A stretch of DNA of 64,000 nucleotides from Candidatus Ulvibacter alkanivorans. Its GTDB lineage: Bacteria > Bacteroidota > Bacteroidia > Flavobacteriales > Flavobacteriaceae. The position numbers and the translations under genes are program-made. The notes beneath the pieces were generated by a model. That model was given only the letters and a program-made list of their open reading frames with translations, did no database searches and was not told the origin of the DNA. Of this stretch, positions 1 through 9,401 are shown piece after piece (position 1 is the first letter of the stretch; the number at the start of each line of letters is the position of its first letter). The DNA lies in contig NZ_QOLC01000099.1 in assembly GCF_003333325.1 (NCBI RefSeq), forward strand, positions 1 to 64,000, given 5' to 3'.

Positions 1-83
1 TAATTTACATTGAAAAAAAATTAATTTTAATCTAATCGTCTGATAATTAAAACAATGAAACAATAAGTTATAGGATATCCAGT

Positions 84-773
84 ATGAAAAATTCTATCAA
101 AGCACTACTAAGTAAATTTCCTCTGCTGAAAAAGTTGAGACGAGCCTTTAAAAACAAAAGTAAAAAAACTGCTAATTTTTCCTCGAAAGATTACTGGGAA
201 AGACGATATAAGTCTGGTGGTAACTCAGGTGCAGGTTCTTATAATAAATTTGCTAAATTTAAAGCAGAGGTTATTAATAACTTTGTTGAGTCAAATGATA
301 TAAAAACTATTATAGAATTTGGAAGTGGTGATGGTAATCAGCTTAAATATTTTAATTTTAATAATTACCTAGGTTTCGATGTTAGTGAAAATTCTATTAG
401 ACAATGTGATGAACTTTTTCAACATGATTCTACAAAACAATTTAAATTAACCAGACAATACTCAGGTGAGAAAGCTGAGTTAACTCTAAGTTTAGATGTG
501 ATTTATCATTTATTAGAGGATAAGGTTTTTAATGAGTATATGAAAAATTTATTCTCTGCTTCGAAAAAGTATGTAATAATTTATTCTTCAAATTTTAATG
601 ATCAAAACTATCGTTCTGGCTTTCATGTAAAACATCGAAAATTTCGGAATTGGATAAGCATGAATATGCCAGATTTTAAGCTTCTTAAAAAAATTCCTAA
701 TAAATATCCTTACAACGGTAATGATGAAAGTTCTTCATTTGCTGATTTTTATATTTTTCAGAGAGAAAGTTAA
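84..773 (+). CDS. class I SAM-dependent methyltransferase-like protein
   Basis: 229 aa. The first 30 residues are very basic (many Lys/Arg) with no clear membrane segment. Residues about 75-100 carry a Rossmann-type SAM-binding motif (IIEFGSGDGNQ) followed by an acidic strand end (GFDVSEN), and SLDVIYHLLED at about 135-146 fits the post-motif region of small class I methyltransferases. It probably methylates a sugar or lipid-linked glycan, judging only from its place at the edge of the polysaccharide locus. The gene is visibly richer in A+T than everything downstream, so it may be a recent acquisition. The ATG start gives the full methyltransferase fold. The substrate is unknown. Confidence 0.75.
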   Translation: MKNSIKALLSKFPLLKKLRRAFKNKSKKTANFSSKDYWERRYKSGGNSGAGSYNKFAKFKAEVINNFVESNDIKTIIEFGSGDGNQLKYFNFNNYLGFDVSENSIRQCDELFQHDSTKQFKLTRQYSGEKAELTLSLDVIYHLLEDKVFNEYMKNLFSASKKYVIIYSSNFNDQNYRSGFHVKHRKFRNWISMNMPDFKLLKKIPNKYPYNGNDESSSFADFYIFQRES

Positions 774-837
774 AGTATACTCATATTATAAATTGCTCCT
801 GAATTCATTAAATATTTATTAATAGATAATCAATTAA

Positions 838-2043
838 TTGAAAAACCACATCGTCTTTAAAGTTCCTTCCTTTCCTACTGTTTCTGAAACTTTTGTGGTG
901 ATGCATATCATAGGAGCCATACAACGAGGCTATGCAGTCACGATTCTTGCCGATGTTCAAAACAACCCAGCCAACACTTCTCAAAAAGAGCTAGTAGACG
1001 CGTATCAATTAGTAGATAAGGTAGTTACTCCATCACAACCCCCCAAAGGAACATCACGCACCCTAACGGCCCTTTTTTATGTATGCAATCCGTTGTTGCT
1101 ATATTACTTTATAAAGTATTGCCGCTACCGAAAGAAACGTACTTGGACCTATCTGTTTCGCCTAAAACACTACCTGCCTTATCGGAAAGCTACCGCCTAT
1201 CATGTGCATTTCGCCACCGCACTAGATCCGTTACCCGATCTAAAAGCGATCGGATTTCTAAAAGGGACCATCGTGGTCACTTTTCACGGGCACGATGAAC
1301 AGCAATTGCCTCATGGAGCGCAATTAAAAAAGTTAGTTGCAACCTACCAAGATCGAGTAGGAGCGATTACCGTCAACTCAGCGTACTTACGCAGCAAGTT
1401 AGTGAACAAGGGTTTTAACCAAGAACAGATCAAGATCGTACCTATTGGGGTCGATGGTGCTTACTTTACCAATGAGCGTCCTAAGCCAAGCAAACCCCCT
1501 TTTAAACTGCTTAGTATTGGCAGGCTTATTCCATTAAAAGGCCATCATTTAGGGCTAGAGGTCGTTCGGCAATTAAAACAGCAAGGACGAGCGGTACACT
1601 ATACGATTATTGGCAAAGGACCGAGAGAAGAGAATCTTAAAGAAAGAGTGACACAATTAGAAATCGAAGCGCAGGTCACATTTACAGGAGCATTGTCGCA
1701 AAAAGCAATAAAAAAGGAATTAGGGTCACACCATTGCTTATTAATGACCTCTACGGTAGACGACACAGGAAGACGTGAGACCTTTGGCGTGGTTTCACTA
1801 GAGGCGCAAGCCATGGGGTTGCCGGTTATTGGGTTTCGTTCGGGAGGCTTTCCGGAAACAGTGCTAGATACTAAGACCGGGATACTTGTACCCGATGGAG
1901 ATGTAACTGCTATGGCAGAAGCCGTAAAAACACTAATGGACGCGCCGGAGAAACGAGAAGCTATGGGGCAAGCAGCGGTTACCCATATACAAACCAACTT
2001 CGATCTAACACACACATTAAAAGGCTATTTTGAATGTTATTAA
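838..2043 (+). CDS. GT4-family glycosyltransferase
   Basis: 401 aa, GT-B fold. The N-terminal half has the usual acceptor-side start (FKVPSFPTVSETFV). The C-terminal half has the nucleotide-sugar domain: SIGRLIPLKGHH, the strand IIGKGPREENL, and the EX7E signature region ETFGVVSLEAQAMGLPVIG near residues 322-340. It would act at the cytoplasmic face of the inner membrane, adding a hexose to the growing repeat unit. The start is TTG at 838; no upstream ATG keeps the family's N-terminus, and homologues begin at this point. It lies 64 bases after the methyltransferase and 23 bases before the first MBOAT gene. Sugar specificity cannot be read from the sequence. Confidence 0.88.
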   Translation: MKNHIVFKVPSFPTVSETFVVMHIIGAIQRGYAVTILADVQNNPANTSQKELVDAYQLVDKVVTPSQPPKGTSRTLTALFYVCNPLLLYYFIKYCRYRKKRTWTYLFRLKHYLPYRKATAYHVHFATALDPLPDLKAIGFLKGTIVVTFHGHDEQQLPHGAQLKKLVATYQDRVGAITVNSAYLRSKLVNKGFNQEQIKIVPIGVDGAYFTNERPKPSKPPFKLLSIGRLIPLKGHHLGLEVVRQLKQQGRAVHYTIIGKGPREENLKERVTQLEIEAQVTFTGALSQKAIKKELGSHHCLLMTSTVDDTGRRETFGVVSLEAQAMGLPVIGFRSGGFPETVLDTKTGILVPDGDVTAMAEAVKTLMDAPEKREAMGQAAVTHIQTNFDLTHTLKGYFECY

Positions 2044-2066
2044 TCGCAACACAAGCTGCATAGACC

Positions 2067-3518
2067 ATGTTATTTAACTCATTAGATTTTGCTGTTTTTC
2101 TTCCAATAGTGTTTGTGCTCTATTGGTTTGTGACCGCTCGCCACTTGAAATTACAAAACATCTTATTGTTGGTCGCAAGTTATGTGTTCTACGGTTGGTG
2201 GGATTGGCGATTCTTATCGTTGATCTTATTTAGTTCGTTGGTCGACTATTTTGTCGCCCTCGCCATGTCACGTAGCGATGACCCTAGAAGGCGAAAGGGA
2301 TTGTTATGGATTAGTGTATTGGTAAATATCGGTTTCTTAGGCTTCTTTAAGTATTTTAACTTTTTTGTAGCTAGTTTTACCGATGCATTTACGCTCTTCG
2401 GAATGCCAATGCAAGGCTATTCATTGTCTATTATTCTGCCGGTAGGGATCAGTTTTTATACCTTTCAAACCCTTAGCTATACCATAGATGTCTACCGAAG
2501 AAAGTTGGAACCCACTAAAAATTTTATTGCCTTTTCGGCTTTCGTTAGTTTCTTCCCTCAACTGGTGGCCGGCCCCATTGAAAGAGCTAAGAACCTATTA
2601 CCCCAATTTTATGTAAAACGAAAATTCGATTATGCCGAAGCCACCGAAGGGCTTAAACAGATCCTGTGGGGGCTATTTAAAAAAATGGTGATCGCCGATA
2701 ACTGTGCTGTTTTCGTAAATGTGGTCTTCGAAGATTATGCCAGTCACAATGCTAGTACTTTGTTACTTGCAGCAGTGTTCTTCGCTTTTCAGATCTATGG
2801 TGACTTTTCTGGTTACAGCGATATCGCGATAGGAACTTCGCGTTTGTTTGGTTTCCGCTTAATGCAAAACTTTGCCTACCCTTACTTTTCGAGAGACATA
2901 GCCGAGTTTTGGCGCCGTTGGCATATCTCACTGTCTACTTGGTTTAGGGATTATGTGTACATACCCTTAGGTGGAAGCCGTGGCGCCACCTACAAACAAT
3001 TGCGAAATGTATTTATCGTTTTTGTCGTAAGTGGTTTCTGGCATGGTGCCAACTGGACCTTTATCGTTTGGGGTGGTCTTAATGCATTGTATTTTGTTCC
3101 CTTATTGCTTCTGAAACGCAATCGGTCTAATTTAGACGTAGTGGCAGCGCATAGGTGGTATCCGTCGTTGCGAGAGCTTTGGGGCATGCTAACTACCTTC
3201 TGGATCACTGTATTGGCTTGGATCTTTTTTCGTTCGGAAACCGTTGGTGATGCATTCTTGTATATTGCATCCCTTTTTGATGCCTCATTGTTTCGACCAA
3301 TAGACGTTAAGATAAATAGTAGTCTGGAACTATTGTTCTATTTAATTGGATTCTTACTCCTAGTAGAATGGTGGGGCAGAAGAAAGGAATTTGCGCTCTC
3401 TCAAATGGCACCTAAGTGGCCGCAACTCGTGCGATGGACCTTTTATGCGTTTATAGTATTCTGTATCCTAATGTATATGCAGACCGAAGAAACACCGTTT
3501 ATATACTTTCAATTCTAA
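2067..3518 (+). CDS. MBOAT-family O-acyltransferase (AlgI/DltB-like), copy 1
   Basis: 483 aa, about ten or more hydrophobic segments. Family motifs are in place: VAGPIERA at 168-174, RRWHISLSTWF with His286, and FWHGANWTF with His326, the His that is catalytic in AlgI and DltB. Such proteins move an acyl group, usually acetyl, across the inner membrane to a periplasmic partner that esterifies a polysaccharide. The next gene (3583) is an SGNH-like protein that could be that partner. It is collinear over at least 340 residues with the second MBOAT at 16339, and the two genes share an exact 26-base stretch (3039-3064 and 17311-17336). The acyl donor and target are inferred only. Confidence 0.92.
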   Translation: MLFNSLDFAVFLPIVFVLYWFVTARHLKLQNILLLVASYVFYGWWDWRFLSLILFSSLVDYFVALAMSRSDDPRRRKGLLWISVLVNIGFLGFFKYFNFFVASFTDAFTLFGMPMQGYSLSIILPVGISFYTFQTLSYTIDVYRRKLEPTKNFIAFSAFVSFFPQLVAGPIERAKNLLPQFYVKRKFDYAEATEGLKQILWGLFKKMVIADNCAVFVNVVFEDYASHNASTLLLAAVFFAFQIYGDFSGYSDIAIGTSRLFGFRLMQNFAYPYFSRDIAEFWRRWHISLSTWFRDYVYIPLGGSRGATYKQLRNVFIVFVVSGFWHGANWTFIVWGGLNALYFVPLLLLKRNRSNLDVVAAHRWYPSLRELWGMLTTFWITVLAWIFFRSETVGDAFLYIASLFDASLFRPIDVKINSSLELLFYLIGFLLLVEWWGRRKEFALSQMAPKWPQLVRWTFYAFIVFCILMYMQTEETPFIYFQF

Positions 3519-3582
3519 GATACGTTAAATGTTACCACAGAAATTTCTAAGTTTATACAATATTAATTAGTGAACTCATACC

Positions 3583-4533
3583 GTGAAGACCTTTTTAAAA
3601 AATCTTTTGATCTTTTGTTTGTTTGCCGGTCTAGCCTATTGTGTGACCTTGCTAATGGTAGGCCGATACGGCGCCACGAAGTTTAAAAAGAACTTGATCT
3701 ATGAAAAAGGCGGCTATGGGCATACCTACTCACGACTTCAGGATGTAGATACCACACAAAATATAGATGTTCTACTACTAGGTTCATCGCATACCTACCG
3801 CGGATTCGACACGCGAATCTTCGCTTCTCATGGTATTCGAGCGTTTAACTTAGGAAGCAGCGCACAATCACCGGTGCAAACACGTATGTTGGTAAATACC
3901 TATATCGATCAATTAAATCCGAAGCTGGTGATCTATGACGTTTCTCCCTCTACGTTCATCAGTGACGGTGTGGAGGCCTCACTCGATCTTTTGGCCAATG
4001 CGCCAAGCATCAATACGGAGGCTGTGGTGATGGCCAGTCGGGTTAATTCGATTAAGACCTGGAACACCTTGGTTTTTTCAGCGATGAATTCCTGGTTGTT
4101 TTCAGATACCGAAATGGAAGAACCGGTTAAAAAAGGCGCTCATACCTATCATCCGGGTGGGGGTTATGTTGCTAAAAGTCTAACGTTCAATAGGTATGGA
4201 ATGCCGGGAAAACGCTACTGGCAACTTAGGGATTCTCAAAAGGAATCGTTTGAGGCCATACTAACTTTATTACAACAAAAGGACATTCCTTTTGTATTGG
4301 TCCGAACGCCCATTACAAGCTACCGCTACGAGACCTTTAGAAACAATAAAGAAGTAAATGCTTATTTTGCTACTAAAGGTCCGTTCTACGACTTTAACAA
4401 CAGCATGAAGTTAGACGATTCGCTTCATTTTTACGATGCGCATCATATGAATCAATTAGGTGTCGATCGCTTTACTAATACGATCATCGATTCGATACAA
4501 ACTAATAATACAGCATGGTCATGGCAGGATTAG
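3583..4533 (+). CDS. SGNH-like membrane-anchored acyl-transfer partner of MBOAT, module 1
   Basis: 316 aa. One N-terminal membrane segment (about 5-26) anchors a periplasmic domain. LLLGSSHTYRG at 64-74 is an SGNH block I with candidate nucleophile Ser68 or Ser69, NLGSSAQS near 89-96 resembles block II, and DAHH at 285-288 gives a DxxH Asp-His pair. This is the architecture of AlgX/AlgJ-like or DHHW proteins that finish polysaccharide O-acylation. GTG start at 3583, 64 bases after the MBOAT gene. Overall similarity to named families is low, so the assignment rests on the blocks and the neighbour. It could instead remove acyl groups. Confidence 0.7.
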   Translation: MKTFLKNLLIFCLFAGLAYCVTLLMVGRYGATKFKKNLIYEKGGYGHTYSRLQDVDTTQNIDVLLLGSSHTYRGFDTRIFASHGIRAFNLGSSAQSPVQTRMLVNTYIDQLNPKLVIYDVSPSTFISDGVEASLDLLANAPSINTEAVVMASRVNSIKTWNTLVFSAMNSWLFSDTEMEEPVKKGAHTYHPGGGYVAKSLTFNRYGMPGKRYWQLRDSQKESFEAILTLLQQKDIPFVLVRTPITSYRYETFRNNKEVNAYFATKGPFYDFNNSMKLDDSLHFYDAHHMNQLGVDRFTNTIIDSIQTNNTAWSWQD

Positions 4534-5417
4534 TGTCTGTAATCATACCGGTTTTTAATAGTGAAAACACCATTGGGGAAACCTTGGACAGCGTGTTGGC
4601 GCAAACCCATACCCATTGGGAGTGTTTGGTCATAGACGATGGTAGTACCGATGGAACCGCAAGAGTGGTACACGAATACGCGGCTAGTGATGATCGAATT
4701 CACTATTTACAACGACCGGCCACCGCACCAAAAGGAGCCAACGCTTGTAGGAACATTGGATTTGAGAAAAGCAAGGGCACTTATATTAATTGGTTGGATG
4801 GTGACGATCTAATGGAAGCCGATAAGTTAGCACATCAACTTAAACTACTTAAAGAAATAACCGATCTGGTATACTGTCCATGGGGAACGTTTACAAACGG
4901 ACAATCTCCAAGCCGAATAAACAAGCTAAAATCGTATAGCACGTTCGAACATTTGAAAGCCTTCTTAGATGCCTTGGCCGATGCTCGTGGCTATTTTCCT
5001 ATACATGCGTATCTAATGCATCGAGAATTGGTTTCACTAGCCGGACCATGGGATGAGTCGCTACTCATTAATCAGGATGGGGAATTTATGTCTAGAGTGT
5101 TTGTGGTGTCGCGTGCATTTCGATTTACGGCATCAACAGCGGTTTATTACCGTAAGGCTGAAACGACCACTAGTGCCTATACTTCCGAAGAAAAAGCAAG
5201 TGCTGCCATCGATACTTGGCGAACCATAACAGGTCGCTTACGACCCTTTAGCAAACGGTATTGTGAGGTCATGAAACTTCGTTTGTACAAAAATTTAAAG
5301 CGTAGTTATCCGCATTTGATACGAAAGAACCGTATCTTTTTCAGCGCTCAGTTGTTGCGTTACGAACTAAAAAAATCTAAGCTCTACCGGTTTTTTTCCA
5401 ACTTAAAGAATAACTAA
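4515..5417 (+). CDS. GT2-family glycosyltransferase
   Basis: 300 aa, GT-A fold. SVIIPVFNSENT at the N-terminus, VIDDGSTDGT at about 40-49 and NWLDGDDL near 92-99 (metal-binding DxD region) are classical GT2 marks. The C-terminal 60 residues are basic, which fits association with the inner membrane surface. It overlaps the end of the SGNH-like gene by 19 bases. The ATG at 4521 is an equally good start and would shorten the protein by two residues. It is a close paralogue of the gene at 7192, sharing KGANACRN and KGTYINWLD around the donor site, so the two may use the same donor or arose by duplication. Confidence 0.9.
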   Translation: MVMAGLVSVIIPVFNSENTIGETLDSVLAQTHTHWECLVIDDGSTDGTARVVHEYAASDDRIHYLQRPATAPKGANACRNIGFEKSKGTYINWLDGDDLMEADKLAHQLKLLKEITDLVYCPWGTFTNGQSPSRINKLKSYSTFEHLKAFLDALADARGYFPIHAYLMHRELVSLAGPWDESLLINQDGEFMSRVFVVSRAFRFTASTAVYYRKAETTTSAYTSEEKASAAIDTWRTITGRLRPFSKRYCEVMKLRLYKNLKRSYPHLIRKNRIFFSAQLLRYELKKSKLYRFFSNLKNN

Positions 5418-5431
5418 GCCGCGAAAAAAGT

Positions 5432-6262
5432 ATGAAACCTATTATTTCTGTCATTATTCCATGTTACAACCAAGGCGCTTGGCTAGAGGAAGCCTTGCGA
5501 TCGGTCGAGCAGCAAACCTACACCGCTTGGGAATGTATTATCGTAAATGACGGAAGTAGCGATACGACCGAAGCAACGGCACAGGAATGGACCGAAAAAG
5601 ATAATCGCTTTACCTATTGTTCGCAACCAAATCAAGGCGTTTCAGCAGCCAGAAATCACGGTATTCGACAGGCAAAAGGAACTTACATTTTACCCTTGGA
5701 TGCCGACGACACCATCGGTTCGAACTACATAGAAGCAGCTATAAAGGCCTTCGAGCAGAATCCCGATCTAAGCTTGGTGTATTGTAAAGCAATTAAATTT
5801 GGCGCACAATCTGGTGATTGGGAACTCCCCGAATTTTCGCTTAAGCGCTTGGCGAGATCCAACATCATCTTTAATGCCGGGATCTTTAAGAGGACAGATT
5901 GGGAGCGCATTGGCGGTTACGATGAACGTATGAAAGAAGGCTTAGAAGATTGGGAGTTTTGGATCCATTTGCTTAAGGACGGTGGTGCTGTATTGAGACT
6001 TCCCAGTGTACAATTCTATTACCGCACCCATGCCACTTCACGAAATACGACCATTGATCCTTCAGAATACAAAAAACTTCATGCCTATATCACTAAAAAA
6101 CATATCGAATTTTTTATCGATACCGTCGGAAGCTATCCGGAGCTACTTAGACGTATGCATAAATTGACACGCGAAAATGAAGTGTTGAGAACGAATATGT
6201 GGTTTAGTATTAAGGCAATGCTAAAGAAGTTGATCCCATTTAATCGAAAATCCAATGCCTAA
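5432..6262 (+). CDS. GT2-family glycosyltransferase
   Basis: 276 aa, GT-A fold. SVIIPCYNQGAWL at the start, IVNDGSSDTT at about 37-46, GVSAARNHGIRQAKG near 69-83 and LPLDADDTI near 88-96 are the donor-site motifs. GLEDWEFWIHLLKDGG near 165-180 contains the acidic residue expected as the catalytic base region (ED). ATG start 14 bases after the previous gene; its end overlaps the next glycosyltransferase by 8 bases, so translation is probably coupled. Donor sugar unknown. Confidence 0.9.
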   Translation: MKPIISVIIPCYNQGAWLEEALRSVEQQTYTAWECIIVNDGSSDTTEATAQEWTEKDNRFTYCSQPNQGVSAARNHGIRQAKGTYILPLDADDTIGSNYIEAAIKAFEQNPDLSLVYCKAIKFGAQSGDWELPEFSLKRLARSNIIFNAGIFKRTDWERIGGYDERMKEGLEDWEFWIHLLKDGGAVLRLPSVQFYYRTHATSRNTTIDPSEYKKLHAYITKKHIEFFIDTVGSYPELLRRMHKLTRENEVLRTNMWFSIKAMLKKLIPFNRKSNA

Positions 6263-7190
6263 CATGGATCGCATTTATACTATCATCGTTACCTACAATG
6301 CCATGCAATGGATCGCGCGCAGTTTGCGTTCGTGCGAGCAGCCGGAACGTGTGATCGTGGTAGACAATAACTCTTCCGATACGACCACGTCTTTTATAAA
6401 AGAAACCTTTCCGCAAGTGATCCTATTACCACAACAAGAGAATTTAGGATTTGGAGCAGCAAATAATATTGGTATTGCTTATGCGTTAGCGCAGGGAGCT
6501 TCTCATGTGTTCTTAATGAATCAAGATGTCTATATAGAACCCCATACGATCTCTAATTTACTTGCCGTGCAAGAACAACGCCCGTCGTTTGGAGTGGTGA
6601 GTCCGATCCACCTAAACGGTAGTGGGGAGGCTTTAGATGCCATGTTCGGGTCGTATGCCATGGCAAATTCGGCCTTGTTTGTTGCCGCTCTTCGGAAGGC
6701 TTCCGAAGTAAAAAAAATATACAAGGTTCCTTTTGTAAATGCTGCTGCTTGGCTAGTTAGCAAAGCGTGTTTGGAAACGGTGGGTGGATTCGATCCGTAC
6801 TTTTTTCATTATGGAGAAGATGAAAATTATTGCCAGCGATTGAAGTATCACGGATTTGAAATAGGGATCAGTCCCACTGCCTTTGTACAACACGACCGGC
6901 CACAACAAATAAAACGTAAGAAAAAATTGTTCTCCGACCGTTATTTTCACGCTTACAAAAAACTTATGGGGTTAAAATACGCCAATGTGAATAATCCGTT
7001 AGCGCCTAATTTCTTGGCTTCAGAAAAAAGAAAAATAAAACAACGAATCCTAAAAGAACGACTAAAATTAAATGCTGTTGGCGTAAAAGGGTATCAAAAA
7101 CAATTACAGCTCTTAATGGACATAGAAAAAGGTATTGTTGACAGTTGGAATACCAATCGAGAACAAGGTCCACATTATCTTAACACTTAA
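6255..7190 (+). CDS. GT2-family glycosyltransferase, rhamnosyltransferase-like
   Basis: 311 aa. TIIVTYNAMQW at the N-terminus, VVDNNSSDTTT at about 35-45, ENLGFGAANNIG near 62-73 and FLMNQDVYI near 88-96 are typical of the GT2 subgroup that contains many rhamnosyl- and galactofuranosyltransferases. HYGEDENYCQRLKYHG near 184-199 is the usual acceptor/catalytic segment with the ED acid pair. The start ATG lies inside the previous gene; the second Met (MDR) is an alternative. A single base separates its stop from the ATG of the next gene. The rhamnosyl specificity is only a family resemblance. Confidence 0.88.
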   Translation: MPNMDRIYTIIVTYNAMQWIARSLRSCEQPERVIVVDNNSSDTTTSFIKETFPQVILLPQQENLGFGAANNIGIAYALAQGASHVFLMNQDVYIEPHTISNLLAVQEQRPSFGVVSPIHLNGSGEALDAMFGSYAMANSALFVAALRKASEVKKIYKVPFVNAAAWLVSKACLETVGGFDPYFFHYGEDENYCQRLKYHGFEIGISPTAFVQHDRPQQIKRKKKLFSDRYFHAYKKLMGLKYANVNNPLAPNFLASEKRKIKQRILKERLKLNAVGVKGYQKQLQLLMDIEKGIVDSWNTNREQGPHYLNT

Positions 7191-7191
7191 C

Positions 7192-8148
7192 ATGGTAAGT
7201 ATCATCATACCCACATACAATAGGGCGCACCTTATACTCGATACGCTTAGAAGTGTTGCTGCGCAAACCGACACCAATTGGGAGTGTATTGTTGTAGATG
7301 ATGGTAGTAGCGATAACACCCTGGAATTGTTGGAATCGTTTGTAAGAACGCATCCGCAGTTTACAGTTTTTTCGAGACCGGCCAATAGAAGAAAAGGTGC
7401 CAATGCATGTAGGAACTTTGGTTTTGAACAGGCCAAGGGGACGTATATAAATTGGTTAGACAGTGATGACCTGCTTTCGAAAGATCATTTACAATTACAT
7501 GTGGAAGCACACCGTCAACACTCGAATGCACTTGCAACCGTTGCCAACGCGAATACCTTCGAGTCGGTTCAAGGAGATCGTGATACTCCTTGGTCTACCA
7601 TAGTGCCACAATCCGATCTCATTTCCGAAATGATACAAGGAAGGGTGAGTTGGCAAACAGCTGCCGTAGTTTGGAATCGAGAGGCACTACCCGACAATCC
7701 GTTCCACGAAGAATTATGGAGCTCGCAGGAATGGACATTTCATTTAGAACAGCAGATAAAGGGAGTACCTTATGCTCTACTTGAGGCAACTACTGTTTTT
7801 GTTCGTAGACACGACGATCGCATTGGGACGAACACTTCTGCGAAGAAGTACGCTGCTATGTTCAGGTCTAGATACATTGTTTTTAAAGAATTAAGTTCTC
7901 AACTTATGCTGGAAGATGTCCGTGAGCGATTTTTATTAAAACGAATGTTCCAAGCGATAAAAAACACTATTCGTTTTAAATATTACAAGACCTTAATCAT
8001 GCAAATTAAATTATTAGTAGCTTTAACCTCAATTACAAATTATAAATGGGCTGTGCTTCGAATGCTATTTTGGGCAATTCCAGTTTATCTTATTAGTGGA
8101 AAAGGCGAGCGGCTATTTAAATTAACTACAATTGAAAAAAAGTCTTAA
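7192..8148 (+). CDS. GT2-family glycosyltransferase
   Basis: 318 aa. The ATG at 7192 is preferred to a TTG 57 bases upstream because the GT2 fold begins immediately with MVSIIIPTYNRAHL and because 7192 falls just after the previous stop. VVDDGSSDNT and NWLDSDDL are the nucleotide- and metal-binding motifs. It is a paralogue of the gene at 4515 with near-identical KGANACRN and GTYINWLD blocks. The C-terminal third is basic and hydrophobic near its end (VLRMLFWAIPVYLIS), perhaps a membrane-contact helix. It overlaps the next gene by 17 bases. Confidence 0.9.
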   Translation: MVSIIIPTYNRAHLILDTLRSVAAQTDTNWECIVVDDGSSDNTLELLESFVRTHPQFTVFSRPANRRKGANACRNFGFEQAKGTYINWLDSDDLLSKDHLQLHVEAHRQHSNALATVANANTFESVQGDRDTPWSTIVPQSDLISEMIQGRVSWQTAAVVWNREALPDNPFHEELWSSQEWTFHLEQQIKGVPYALLEATTVFVRRHDDRIGTNTSAKKYAAMFRSRYIVFKELSSQLMLEDVRERFLLKRMFQAIKNTIRFKYYKTLIMQIKLLVALTSITNYKWAVLRMLFWAIPVYLISGKGERLFKLTTIEKKS

Positions 8149-9394
8149 AATTCTAGTTGTTGTTGAATCCATAGATATTAATGATAGTAGCGGAATAAAG
8201 GGTAGGGTAGCATTAATAAGGAACATGGCGCAAGTAGGGTATACCTTAAGAGTTTATCATTATACCCGTCGTAACATATCATTATCGGGAATTGATTGTA
8301 TAGCAATTCCTGAACAAAAATGGACGCTTAACTATATTTTTGGTAAATTTCAACTACTGTTGAGACGCCTTACGGGCTATAATTTAAATCCGTGGGTAGA
8401 ACGTAAAAGAGGGTTTTCCTTTGCTTTTTTTAATGATAGCTATAGTATTAAGAAAGCGCTTGAAAAGGAAAAAGATTTCGAACCAGACTGGGTTCTCACC
8501 CTTAGCAAAGCAGCTAGTTTTAGAACACATAAAGCCGTTTTAGCAATTCCTAAATGGCATCAAAAATGGTTGGCCTATGTTCACGACCCATATCCCATGC
8601 ATTTTTTTCCGAGGCCGTACACTTGGGTGCAGTTTGGGTATTTGGATAAACAGGAATTTTTTCGGGACATATCGAAAAAGATGGCTTATGGAATTTTCCC
8701 TAGCAAACTATTAATGGAGTGGATGGGAAGTTATTATCCGGATTTTTTAGAACGAGGTATAGTGGTACCGCATCAGATGTTGAATTCTTCCAACGAAAAT
8801 AAATCCGATATACCTAAATCCTCCTTTTTTAAACCAGCGTATTTTTCAATTCTTCATGCCGGAAGTCTAATGAAACCTAGAAATCCCAAAGGATTGGTCG
8901 AAGGGTTTCAACAGTTCTTGAGAAATTTCCCGGAGGCAGCTGGACATTCGCAATTATTATTAATAGGCAAACAATCTTATTTTGAGGATTACCTGTTGAA
9001 GAAAAAAAATGAAATTTCGCAGCTGTATGTGAGTGAAGGCTATGTCCCTTATGAAGAGGTGCGTACGATCCAAAATTGTGTTTCGGTAAATGTTATTTTA
9101 GAGGCAAAATCAGAGATAAGTCCGTTCCTTCCCGGAAAATTTCCCCATTGTGTAGCGGCCAATAAACCTATTATTCATTTAGGGCCGAAAGTGAGTGAAA
9201 CGCGTCGTATCTTAGGAGAGAATTATCCCTATTGGGCTGAAATAGAAGATACTGAAGAGATAGCGAAAATAATTTCACTCTTATATCAAAGATGGTGCGA
9301 GAACAACAACTTGAAGCTCAATAGACCAGATGTAGCACGGTATTTATCTGCAGATACTTTAAAAGAAATTTTAAATACATATCTTAATCCATAA
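8132..9394 (+). CDS. GT4-like glycosyltransferase
   Basis: 420 aa. A divergent GT-B protein: LKILVVVESIDINDSSGIKGRV at the N-terminus, then YFSILHAGSLMKPRNPKGL opening the nucleotide-binding half near 250-270, and SEISPFLPGKFPHCVAANKPIIHLGP near 327-352 in the place of the GT4 donor loop. The strict EX7E signature is not evident, so the family assignment is softer than for its neighbours. TTG start at 8132, overlapping the preceding gene by 17 bases; the first Met codons inside the frame would cut into the first strand. The next gene starts 8 bases on. Confidence 0.72.
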   Translation: MKKSLKILVVVESIDINDSSGIKGRVALIRNMAQVGYTLRVYHYTRRNISLSGIDCIAIPEQKWTLNYIFGKFQLLLRRLTGYNLNPWVERKRGFSFAFFNDSYSIKKALEKEKDFEPDWVLTLSKAASFRTHKAVLAIPKWHQKWLAYVHDPYPMHFFPRPYTWVQFGYLDKQEFFRDISKKMAYGIFPSKLLMEWMGSYYPDFLERGIVVPHQMLNSSNENKSDIPKSSFFKPAYFSILHAGSLMKPRNPKGLVEGFQQFLRNFPEAAGHSQLLLIGKQSYFEDYLLKKKNEISQLYVSEGYVPYEEVRTIQNCVSVNVILEAKSEISPFLPGKFPHCVAANKPIIHLGPKVSETRRILGENYPYWAEIEDTEEIAKIISLLYQRWCENNNLKLNRPDVARYLSADTLKEILNTYLNP

Positions 9395-9401
9395 AGGAGC
9401 A

